5,350 nucleotides of DNA. It comes from an uncultured Kiloniellales bacterium. Lineage in GTDB: Bacteria; Pseudomonadota; Alphaproteobacteria; Kiloniellales; JAKSDN01. Made by a program: the position numbers and the translations under genes. Numbering within the stretch: position 1 is the stretch's first letter; each line of letters starts with the position of its first letter. Where the stretch lies: positions 1 through 5,350 of the forward strand of contig CALJXB010000132.1 in NCBI GenBank assembly GCA_937974415.1, read 5' to 3'. Shown here in pieces: positions 1 to 5,335 of the stretch. Below the pieces are notes generated by a model. That model worked only from the letters and a program-made list of their open reading frames with translations, made no database searches and was not told the DNA's origin.

Positions 1-1245
1 CCCTTGTTTCGCAGGCTTTACGCGGATCTGGGACCATCAAGCGAGGTCGAACTGCGCGAATTGCCGGTGACCCGCAAACCCGATCTCATGAGGGAGTTCG
101 ACGACTGGCTGACGATTCGTTCTCTTCCCCTCGACAGGGCCCGCGATCATCTCCGGGATATCCGGAAGCTTGGCGTGCCTATCGACGATGTCGCCATTTT
201 CCGAACCTCCGGGACATCAGGGGAACCGGCGGTCATCGTATTGCCCTCATCCTTTCTGGAGTATTCCTATGGAATTTCGATGGCGCGCTTCGATCGATAC
301 CAGTGGAAGCTCGTCCGGGAGATCCGCAAGCTCGGCATGAGGGTGACGGTCACAGGTGGCAAGGGTCACTTTGCCGGCGTCGGGTTCAACAAATTGATGA
401 ACCATCTGCATCCGAGGCTGGCGAGGGGATTAGCCTTCATTGAGGCCGAGCAGCCGATCGACCGGCTCGTTGAACGACTCAACGCGATCCCGAAGGTCTC
501 CTGCGTGGTGACCTATCCAAGCGTGCTGACGATCCTCGCCAAAGAGAAGGAGGCCGGGAGACTGCAGATCAAGCCGGTGCTCTTCAGCGTAGGGGGCGAG
601 ACCCTCACGGATGATCTGCGCGAGCGGGTTCTCCGAGCCTTCCCCTCGCTGAAATACGGCATCCTCGACACCTATGGCTGCACTGAGTGCCTGGTGTTGT
701 CCTTCGTGTGCAGCCACAGACGGAAGCATGTGCACGACGATTGGGTCATTCTCGAAGCGGTCGACGAAGCGATGCGGCCCGTGCCCGACGGCACGCTGTC
801 GGCGACCGTGCTGCTGACGGTGCTCGCCAACGACGTTCAACCCATCATCCGATATGACCTTGGCGACTGCCTTCGTTTCTACACGGATCCCTGCCCCTGT
901 GGGTCGCCATTCCGCAGTTTTCAGGTGGAAGGGCGCGAGGCGACGCTCGTTCGTGTGGGCGAGGTGACGCTGTCGCCGCTCGTCTTCGATCTGGAGCACG
1001 AGCACGCCCGGCGCATCCAGCTGGTCCAGACCAGCGAGAGAGATTTCGAGGTGCGAATAGAACCGGCTGATGAGGCGGCGGCAGGGGTTGTCTTTGAAGA
1101 AGTCATCCAGTCGGTGAAACGAGTGTTTCGCGATAACGGCCTGGAGGACGTCGCGGTGCGAGAAAGCCAGGCACCGCCCGAATTCACCGCGAGCGGCAAG
1201 TTCCATGAAGTATTGTCTTTGCGACGCGCCGACTCGCGAACATGA
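1..1245 (+). CDS. PaaK-like adenylate-forming CoA ligase (5' end off window)
   Basis: This is a member of the phenylacetate-CoA ligase / coenzyme F390 synthetase-like branch of adenylate-forming enzymes, which activate a carboxylate with ATP and usually pass it to CoA; cytosolic. Counting the TTG at base 4 as residue 1, the phosphate-binding loop TSGTSGEP is at 68-75, the A5-type motif TYGCTEC at 223-229, the A7-type RYDLGD at 283-288, a CPCG cysteine cluster at 297-300 followed by EGR, and a C-terminal SGKF carrying the probable A10 lysine (K399). The frame stays open to base 1 and the first residues (PLFRRLYADLG) match the family's internal 'SP-YRR-Y' start region, so the TTG is probably not the true start and the protein is only a little longer than the 414 codons seen. 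The stop is TGA at 1243. No pathway genes adjoin it, so the substrate is unknown; calling it paaK would overreach. Confidence 0.85.
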   Translation, partial: PLFRRLYADLGPSSEVELRELPVTRKPDLMREFDDWLTIRSLPLDRARDHLRDIRKLGVPIDDVAIFRTSGTSGEPAVIVLPSSFLEYSYGISMARFDRYQWKLVREIRKLGMRVTVTGGKGHFAGVGFNKLMNHLHPRLARGLAFIEAEQPIDRLVERLNAIPKVSCVVTYPSVLTILAKEKEAGRLQIKPVLFSVGGETLTDDLRERVLRAFPSLKYGILDTYGCTECLVLSFVCSHRRKHVHDDWVILEAVDEAMRPVPDGTLSATVLLTVLANDVQPIIRYDLGDCLRFYTDPCPCGSPFRSFQVEGREATLVRVGEVTLSPLVFDLEHEHARRIQLVQTSERDFEVRIEPADEAAAGVVFEEVIQSVKRVFRDNGLEDVAVRESQAPPEFTASGKFHEVLSLRRADSRT

Positions 1246-1338
1246 CATGACCCGGTATTCGCCAAGTGGCTTCCGGGTGAGCAGGTTAGCGCCTCCCAAC
1301 TCCGCTCTCCAAGGGATTTTCGCCCGCGAGGTCGGGCT

Positions 1339-1357
1339 GAGGCTCCTTGTGAGCCTC
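1339..1357 (+). terminator. Stem-loop 94 bases after the ligase stop, possible terminator
   Basis: Perfect 7-bp inverted repeat GAGGCTC / GAGCCTC around a 5-base loop (CTTGT). Its position after the ligase gene would suit a transcription terminator, but no T-run follows on either strand, so an intrinsic terminator of the classical type is not shown. It may instead be an mRNA 3'-end stabiliser. Confidence 0.3.
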
Positions 1358-1414
1358 GAAGAGCAGTGAAACGGCCCACTGTCGCCACCCATCGTCGGGG
1401 TTGGCTCGCCTGCG

Positions 1415-1548
1415 GACACGTCTCTCCGGCGGCCGGCGACACGTCTCGCGGCTATGGGATGGGCGTCGATCATGCGGAAGCCATCCCTGCGGGCGACCCC
1501 CGCAGGCCGTTGATCTGATCGAGGACGTCCGCGAAGACGTCTCGCGGC
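1415..1548. repeat. Short dispersed direct repeats (ACGTCTC core)
   Basis: GACACGTCTC occurs at 1415-1424 and again at 1438-1447, 23 bases apart. ACGTCTCGCGGC occurs at 1441-1452 and again at 1537-1548. The middle copy belongs to both pairs. Copies are exact over 10 and 12 bases, but number and spacing are irregular, so this is neither a CRISPR nor a regular tandem array. The role is unknown. Confidence 0.4.
1486..1506. other. GC-rich stem-loop in the intergenic gap
   Basis: Perfect 8-bp inverted repeat CCTGCGGG / CCCGCAGG with a 5-base loop (CGACC). It is the strongest simple hairpin in the gap. No U-tract follows in either direction, so it is not a standard intrinsic terminator. It may belong to a structured leader upstream of the cyclase or to an untranslated RNA. 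Confidence 0.4.
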
Positions 1549-1823
1549 AGGGCGGCCTCGGCGAACTGGCCGATAGCCGACGCTCAGCAATCAGTATGCC
1601 CAACGTCTGTAGTGGGCCAAGAGCGGTCCATAACGGCGGCCTGCATGAATGACTGCTGTTGGATCCACATGCAGACTTCGCCCTTGGGCCGATGCGCTTT
1701 CGGGTCTGGTGCCTCCCACGGCCGCATGGCCCCTCCCGAGCCATTGCGTTCGATAGGCCAGGGTCGCTCACGGGTCCCCCTAACGCATGGATTCTCCGGT
1801 TCTCCACCGTTAGTCTCCTGATC

Positions 1824-1830
1824 GAAGGAG
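1824..1830 (+). promoter_or_regulatory. Shine-Dalgarno fixing a TTG start for the cyclase
   Basis: GAAGGAG lies 8 bases before the TTG at 1839. The nearest in-frame ATG starts are far upstream and would add a low-complexity leader unlike any cyclase, whereas family members typically start just before ERRLAAILAADVVGYS. Site and homology together decide the start. Confidence 0.75.
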
Positions 1831-1838
1831 TAAGGGCA

Positions 1839-3533
1839 TTGGAACGGAGATTGGCCGCCATTCTGGCCGCCGACGTTGTTGGCTATTCGGCCTTGATGGG
1901 CGCCGACGAGGCACGCGCTTTGGCCGTGATCAGGCTGCTGCGCGAGGACCTGTTCGAGCCGGAAGTGGCGCGCTGGCGCGGCGCGGTGGTGAAGCGGCTG
2001 GGCGACGGCTGGCTGGTCGAGTTCCCCTCGGCGGTCGACGCCGTAAGGTGTGCGCTCGCCGTGCAAGACCGCATGGCCGAGGTGGACGACGTGGAGCTGC
2101 GTATCGGCGTCCACATCGGCGACATCGTGCACGACGGCGATGATATCTACGGCGATGGGGTCAACATCGCCGCCCGGCTGGAGGCGGCGGGCGCGGCAGG
2201 TCATGTGCTGATTTCAGACGACGTCCGCCGTCAGATCTCGGGCCGGGTCGATGCGGCGTTCCATGAGATCGGGCCGGTTGCGCTCAAGAACATAGCCGAG
2301 CCGGTGCGGGTGTGGTCGTGGCCCGAGGCGCTTACCGATCTGGCGATTACTTCGGACGCCGGACGCAAACCCGGAATCCACGTCGCACAATTCGAGGCTC
2401 GCGGCGCCGAAGCCGAGGAGCTGGCAGAGGCGGTGCGCGACGATTTGGCCACTGCGTTCGCGCGCCAAAGCGGCATCGATGTGATCACCGATGCCGAGGC
2501 CGCCGACTATATCGTCGCAGGCGCCATTCGCGGCGCGGGCGACCGCTGGCGGATCAGCGCCAGACTGACGGACCGCGCCAACGATCGTACGGAATGGTCC
2601 GACCGCTTCGACGAGAGCGGCGGCGATCCATTCGACATCCAGGACCGTTGCGTCACCCGCATCGCCGGGGCCGTGCGCATCCGTCTGCCGAGTCTCCTGG
2701 CGGACAAATTGGCCGAGAAGCCGTTGCAGAGCATGACCGCGGAAGAATTATTGAACCACGCCATGACCTGTAATTTCACGCCCACGGTAACAAGCTGGGA
2801 CCAGGCCGACTCGGCGCTGCATCTCGTGCTGCAACGCGATCCCGACAACTGGATGGCGATGGCGATGCTCTGTTGGAACATGCTCGCCAGATCCCTGATT
2901 TTGGGCTGGCGCCAAATGGGCGCGGCGGATGCGGCGGTGGCGCGCGGACTCATCGAGCGAGCGCAAATCCTCAAGCCGAACAGCGAGGTCGTGCGCATGG
3001 CGCAGGGTGCGCTGTTGTTGTACGTGGAGCGCGAGCACGGAGCGGCGCGGATCGAGGCGGAAGAGTCCCTGAGGCTGAACCCGGACTTCTACCATGCGAT
3101 CAATTTGATGTCGCAGATCGAGCTTTTTACCGGCGACCCAGATAAGGCCACGGAGCTGGCGCTACGATGTGTCGACTGCGATCCGGGCTATCCCTATCTA
3201 CACCTCTATCAACGCGGCGCGGGTTACGTCTATGCCGTGTCCGGCCACTACGCCGATGCTATCGACCGTTTCCAGCGGGCCGACCGGGCGGCGGCGGGCC
3301 TGCCGCAGAACCTGATCGGCCTCGCTGCCAGCGCTCAGCTCAGCGGCGATATCGCGGGAGCGCAGAGGGCCATGGCATCCCTATTGGAGCTGGCCCCGGA
3401 TTTCAACTTGGCGGAGTGCGACCCTTGGCCCTTCTCCGACCTTGGCAAGTGGGAGCCATTCCGGGACGCGCTCGTCGCGAGCGGCGCACCCCATCAGCCT
3501 CCAGGCCCCAAGGCGGAGGAGCGCACCTCCTGA
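1839..3533 (+). CDS. Class III adenylate/guanylate cyclase with TolB-N-like and TPR domains
   Basis: Predicted soluble nucleotide cyclase (564 aa from TTG 1839) making cAMP, less likely cGMP. The catalytic domain spans about 1-163. Visible key residues are both metal-binding aspartates (D12 in ADVVGYS, D56 in LGDGWLVEF), the adenine-recognition pair K52 and D102 (DIYGDGVN) and the transition-state pair N109 and R113 (VNIAARLE), so it should be active. Residues about 177-283 resemble the TolB-N/FlgO-like module usual in these proteins (YIVAGAIRGAGDRWRISARL, then WSDRFDE and FDIQD), but shortened. Residues about 305-550 form TPR-like helical repeats, including a DPDNW... unit and an LNPDFYHA... 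unit, probably a protein-binding sensor surface. No signal peptide or membrane segment is seen, so it should act in the cytosol. It stands alone and converges with the minus-strand Arm-domain gene 71 bases away, with no clear terminator between. An in-frame ATG at 1659 would give 624 aa but is less likely. Confidence 0.9.
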   Translation: MERRLAAILAADVVGYSALMGADEARALAVIRLLREDLFEPEVARWRGAVVKRLGDGWLVEFPSAVDAVRCALAVQDRMAEVDDVELRIGVHIGDIVHDGDDIYGDGVNIAARLEAAGAAGHVLISDDVRRQISGRVDAAFHEIGPVALKNIAEPVRVWSWPEALTDLAITSDAGRKPGIHVAQFEARGAEAEELAEAVRDDLATAFARQSGIDVITDAEAADYIVAGAIRGAGDRWRISARLTDRANDRTEWSDRFDESGGDPFDIQDRCVTRIAGAVRIRLPSLLADKLAEKPLQSMTAEELLNHAMTCNFTPTVTSWDQADSALHLVLQRDPDNWMAMAMLCWNMLARSLILGWRQMGAADAAVARGLIERAQILKPNSEVVRMAQGALLLYVEREHGAARIEAEESLRLNPDFYHAINLMSQIELFTGDPDKATELALRCVDCDPGYPYLHLYQRGAGYVYAVSGHYADAIDRFQRADRAAAGLPQNLIGLAASAQLSGDIAGAQRAMASLLELAPDFNLAECDPWPFSDLGKWEPFRDALVASGAPHQPPGPKAEERTS

Positions 3534-3604
3534 GGCCTCCGCAAGCCCGCGATCGAAATCGGCGCCGCCGCGGCTCGAACGTGAACAGGCTACCTTGTGA
3601 AGCG

Positions 3605-3859
3605 CTACTCGGCCGGGTCCGGGTCGCCCACCTCCGAACGCGCCTTCTCCCGGGCCTCGGCGATCGACATCATGGGATACTTGCCGATGGGCCGGAATTG
3701 CATGGCGCCGGTGGGCGAGGTATAGCAGGCCATCCAGGTCTTTCGGCCGTCGGACGAGACGCGGAGCGCGAGCGGGTCGCCCTCGGGGTCGTGCACGTCG
3801 TACTTGACCCGGTGCGGCTTCAGGCTGCGCAGAGCCGAATCGACGAATTTCACCTTCAT
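3605..3859 (-). CDS. Free-standing integrase Arm DNA-binding domain (truncated integrase)
   Basis: An 84-aa protein matching the N-terminal Arm/DUF4102 domain of P4-type tyrosine recombinases. It shows the usual order: DSALRSLKP, then a YDVHDPEGDPLALRVSSDG segment, GRKTWMACY, and the closing IGKYPMMSIAEAREKAR. In full integrases (about 400 aa) this three-stranded sheet plus helix binds arm-type att sites and is followed by the core-binding and catalytic domains. Here TAG ends the protein right after the domain, and neither the remaining bases before the cyclase nor any nearby frame shows the R...HxxR...Y catalytic set. The domain itself is well preserved, with no internal stops. The start is ATG 3859 with GAGGGGAG about 9 bases upstream, which lies inside a hairpin. 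It could be a relic of a lost element or a small DNA-binding protein in its own right, for instance a repressor or competitor of an integrase. Confidence 0.75.
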   Translation of the reverse strand: MKVKFVDSALRSLKPHRVKYDVHDPEGDPLALRVSSDGRKTWMACYTSPTGAMQFRPIGKYPMMSIAEAREKARSEVGDPDPAE

Positions 3860-3860
3860 C

Positions 3861-3898
3861 GTCCGCCACTCCCCTCAAGAGGGTGGGGGGGAGCGGAC
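3861..3898 (-). promoter_or_regulatory. Leader hairpin covering the ribosome binding site of the Arm-domain gene
   Basis: On the minus strand the 6-bp arms GTCCGC (3898-3893) and GCGGAC (3866-3861) are perfect. Inside them TCCCC (3892-3888) pairs with GGGGA (3874-3870), leaving a 3-base bulge on one side. The paired GGGGA is the core of the Shine-Dalgarno sequence, and the start codon begins one base after the stem. The fold would therefore restrict ribosome entry. A terminator role is less likely because no T-run follows. Confidence 0.45.
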
Positions 3899-3916
3899 AG
3901 TCTACAGCAAACGATG

Positions 3917-3952
3917 GAGCCGGTCACAATAAGGAATACTCAGAGCCGGTCA
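3917..3952 (-). repeat. 10-bp direct repeat TGACCGGCTC upstream of the Arm-domain gene
   Basis: Two exact copies read on the minus strand, 3952-3943 and 3926-3917, with start points 26 bases apart. One overlaps the -35 candidate and the stop codon of the upstream fragment; the other touches the -10 candidate and the expected transcription start. This layout suits operator half-sites or integrase arm-type sites. Confidence 0.4.
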
Positions 3953-3953
3953 G
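3926..3953 (-). promoter_or_regulatory. Candidate promoter for the Arm-domain gene
   Basis: Minus strand: -35 CTGACC (3953-3948) and -10 TATTGT (3931-3926), 16 bases apart, each matching the sigma-70 consensus at 4 of 6 positions. The transcript would start near 3919 and carry a leader of about 60 bases including the hairpin at 3898-3861. This is judged by eye only. Confidence 0.3.
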
Positions 3954-4090
3954 GATATTTCGTCCCAGGCCTGCGGACTGTGGCATTCCAGCTCAGTCGC
4001 GGCCCACGGGTCGTACTTCTCGCGGAATGGCAGCACCAGCTCTTCGGCCTCGGGCACCAACACGACCAAAGCCGAGTCGTGAGATGACAT
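3950..4090 (-). pseudogene. N-terminal fragment of a 2'-5' RNA ligase-like (2H phosphoesterase) protein
   Basis: A 46-codon reading frame, ATG 4090 to TGA 3950. Residues 6-31 (SALVVLVPEAEELVLPFREK, then YDPWAA) closely follow the N-terminus typical of the 2'-5' RNA ligase family (2H phosphoesterases), where the next residues are normally G(V/M)PAHITVLYPF. Here the frame runs into TELECHSPQAWDEIS and stops. Shifting frame shortly after DPWAA gives GMPQ, hinting at a frameshift, but no HxT motif follows in any frame, so both catalytic HxT motifs are gone. Intact family members are about 170-190 aa. The start lies 18 bases after the carbonic anhydrase stop on the same strand, so the fragment could be co-transcribed. 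The loss meets the Arm-domain segment, consistent with a deletion or insertion scar. The family match is from memory of the motif, not a search. Confidence 0.6.
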
Positions 4091-4108
4091 CCGGCGCCGC
4101 CACGGCCC

Positions 4109-4747
4109 TCACCCGACGGCCTCGAAGTGCTGGCTGGCGGGATCGTAGACCTGCAAGGCGCAGGAGCGGATGTCGATGTGCCAGCCGTGCAGGCGCAGCC
4201 GCCCGTCGGCGACCCGCTCGCGGACGCTGGGGAAGGTCATGAGGTTCTCGAGCGACACCATGACCGCGCTTTGCTCGCAGATCCGCGCCTTATCCTCCAA
4301 GGGGGCCTCGGGCATGGTGCCTTCGACCCTGAGATACGCCGAGCGGACCAAGCCCATCCACGACGGCACGAAGCTGTCGTCCCGGCCGCTCTCGCCAGGG
4401 CTATCGAAGAGGGAGCGGATGCCGCCGCAGTGGGCGTGGCCAAGCACGATGATGTGTCCCACTTCGAGATGGTCGACGGCGAACTCCACCGCCGTGCTGG
4501 TGCCGTGAAACCGGCCACCCCGCTCGCAGGGCGGTACCAGGTTGGCGACGTTGCGGATGATGAAGAGGTCGCCGGGGTCGGCCTGCAGCACGATCCCGGG
4601 ATCGACCCGGGAGTCCGAGCAGGCGACCAGGGCCACCTTGGGGCTCTGGCCCTGGTCGACCAGGGCCTCGTAGGTGGCACGCTGCTCCTTGAAGCGGCCG
4701 TCGCGAAACACCTTGAAGCCGGCGGTCAGCTTGTCGATGGGGTCCAT
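4109..4747 (-). CDS. Beta-class carbonic anhydrase
   Basis: Zinc enzyme interconverting CO2 and bicarbonate; cytosolic, 212 aa, normal length for the bacterial beta class. The zinc ligands are all visible: C43 in ACSDSRVDP, and H104 and C107 in GHAHCGG. The catalytic dyad D45-R47 is in the same SDSR motif. Other family landmarks are the GDLFIIRNVAN block (59-69) and GTSTAVEFAV (82-91). The start is ATG 4747 with a GGGAGAG sequence upstream. Transcription diverges from the cyclic-nucleotide-binding gene across about 200 bases, and a degenerate 2H-family fragment follows 18 bases downstream on the same strand. The equivalent E. coli genes are can and cynT, but no cyanate genes are visible here, so no symbol is given. 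A beta anhydrase next to a cyclic-nucleotide receptor and near a class III cyclase raises a bicarbonate-signalling idea, which is inference. Confidence 0.95.
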   Translation of the reverse strand: MDPIDKLTAGFKVFRDGRFKEQRATYEALVDQGQSPKVALVACSDSRVDPGIVLQADPGDLFIIRNVANLVPPCERGGRFHGTSTAVEFAVDHLEVGHIIVLGHAHCGGIRSLFDSPGESGRDDSFVPSWMGLVRSAYLRVEGTMPEAPLEDKARICEQSAVMVSLENLMTFPSVRERVADGRLRLHGWHIDIRSCALQVYDPASQHFEAVG

Positions 4748-4788
4748 GGGCCCGCAACTCTCCCGGATAAGTCCTTGAGCAGGTTAAG

Positions 4789-4816
4789 AAGATAGCCGAA
4801 TCCGCCGAGACGTAAA
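4789..4816 (-). promoter_or_regulatory. Candidate carbonic anhydrase promoter
   Basis: Minus strand: -35 TTTACG (4816-4811), 16-base spacer, -10 TATCTT (4794-4789); each box matches the sigma-70 consensus at 4 of 6 positions. The -10 is part of GGCTATCTT, which recurs inverted before the divergent gene. It lies 41 bases before the ATG. Confidence 0.3.
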
Positions 4817-4873
4817 CCTCCCCGGCGAAGACCGCCTGCGCGATCCGGGCGCGACCCCGCCGCCCTCGCGCTA

Positions 4874-4902
4874 TGGATTCTCCACCGGGGCTTGGCTATC
4901 TT
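4874..4902 (+). promoter_or_regulatory. Weak candidate promoter of the cyclic-nucleotide-binding gene
   Basis: -10 TATCTT (4897-4902), preceded 17 bases upstream by a poor -35, TGGATT (4874-4879, 3 of 6). The main support is that GGCTATCTT (4894-4902) is an exact inverted copy of the sequence at the carbonic anhydrase -10, at a similar distance from its own gene (about 50 bases). Confidence 0.2.
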
Positions 4903-4954
4903 TCCGTCACTGGGTGGACCGGAGTGGATCGGCGGTCAACCCGAAGGCTGTATG

Positions 4955-5335
4955 ATGGAGAGCGCTGTGAAGCGGCATGATTTCGAGGACGGCGCGGTGA
5001 TCTTTCGAAAAGGCGATCCGGGCGACGCGGCCTACCTCATCACTCACGGCCAGGTGGAAATCGTCCAAGAGCGGCGAGACGGCGAAACCAAGAGCGTCGC
5101 CGTCTTGAGTCGGGGCGAGTACTTCGGCGAGATGGGCGCCATCGACGAGAAGCCGCGCTCGGCCTCGGCGATCGCCAAAGGCCCGGTCGCTTGCATGTCG
5201 GTCAGCCAGGAAGCCTTCATGGACATGCTGCTGAACCGGCCGCAAGAGTCCATCGATCTGCTGAAGGTCCTGTTCGAGCGCCTGCGCAAGGCCAACGAGA
5301 GGCTCGCGCGCCTGGAGGAAAATCAGGGCGACTAG
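4955..5335 (+). CDS. Single-domain cyclic-nucleotide-binding protein
   Basis: A 126-aa cytosolic protein consisting of one cNMP-binding beta-roll and a helical tail. The entry strands FEDGAVIFRKGDPGDAAYLI (10-29) and GQVEIV (32-37) are typical. The phosphate-binding cassette is YFGEMGAIDEKPRSASAIA (56-74), with the ribose-binding glutamate E59 and the phosphate-binding arginine R68 both present, so it should bind cAMP or cGMP; the ligand cannot be read off reliably. After the domain a charged heptad-like helix (about 98-124, with RLRKANERLARLEEN) predicts a coiled coil for dimerisation or partner binding. There is no Crp-type helix-turn-helix, kinase, transporter or other output domain, unlike CRP/FNR regulators of about 230 aa. 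Two adjacent ATGs (4952 and 4955) are possible; GAAGG at 4943-4947 is 7 bases from the second, so 4955 is preferred. The gene is divergent from the carbonic anhydrase. Confidence 0.88.
   Translation: MESAVKRHDFEDGAVIFRKGDPGDAAYLITHGQVEIVQERRDGETKSVAVLSRGEYFGEMGAIDEKPRSASAIAKGPVACMSVSQEAFMDMLLNRPQESIDLLKVLFERLRKANERLARLEENQGD

Larger units (their letters stand above)
1246..1838. other. Long non-coding gap between ligase and cyclase genes
   Basis: About 590 bases with no credible gene. Frames on both strands are open for long stretches, but the translations are Arg/Pro/Ser-rich, lack recognisable domains and look like GC-rich noise. The gap holds two clean stem-loops (1339-1357 and 1486-1506), a cluster of ACGTCTC repeats (1415-1548) and, at its right end, the ribosome binding site of the cyclase. 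No tRNA or insertion-sequence ends were seen. It could be a decayed gene, a structured leader or a small-RNA locus; the sequence alone does not decide. Confidence 0.55.

Noticed and set aside
430..1590. A long (386-codon) minus-strand open frame opposite the ligase
   Set aside because: The translation is Arg/His-rich with no recognisable domain, while the opposite strand carries clear adenylate-forming motifs. It is an antisense shadow typical of GC-rich DNA.
1480..1590. A minus-strand stretch reading FAEAALPRDVFADVLDQI, which looks protein-like
   Set aside because: Only about 33 codons are open between stops, there is no start with a ribosome binding site, and no family is recalled. It is too weak to call a pseudogene.
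1605..1629. GTCTGT...GCGGTCC, loosely like the GTCCGC...GCGGAC hairpin at 3861-3898 and like intergenic motifs I associate with rhizobia
   Set aside because: The arms pair imperfectly and the two loci do not align beyond a few bases. The recollection cannot be verified here.
1659..1838. A 60-residue N-terminal extension of the cyclase from ATG 1659
   Set aside because: It has no signal peptide, membrane helix or conserved motif, and TTG 1839 has a strong, well-spaced ribosome binding site at the family's usual start.
1286..1861. A minus-strand 191-codon frame in the gap and the cyclase start
   Set aside because: Composition is low-complexity and Arg/Ser/Pro-rich, it overlaps the cyclase start, and no family is recognisable.
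3515..3540. GGAGG/CCTCC inverted repeat and the GAGGCCTC palindrome at the cyclase stop as a terminator
   Set aside because: The stem is only 5 bp, overlaps coding sequence and is not followed by a T-run.
3565..3590. GTTCGAGCC on the minus strand, resembling a tRNA T-loop next to an integrase gene
   Set aside because: No acceptor, D or anticodon arms can be built around it, so there is no tRNA or tRNA-type attachment site.
3167..4087. A plus-strand 306-codon frame running from the cyclase through the Arm-domain gene
   Set aside because: It is out of frame with the cyclase TPR region and antisense to the Arm domain and the 2H fragment; the translation is Arg/Gly/Pro-rich without motifs.
4127..4795. 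A plus-strand 222-codon frame opposite the carbonic anhydrase
   Set aside because: It is antisense to an enzyme with all zinc ligands and the catalytic dyad in place; its own translation shows no family.
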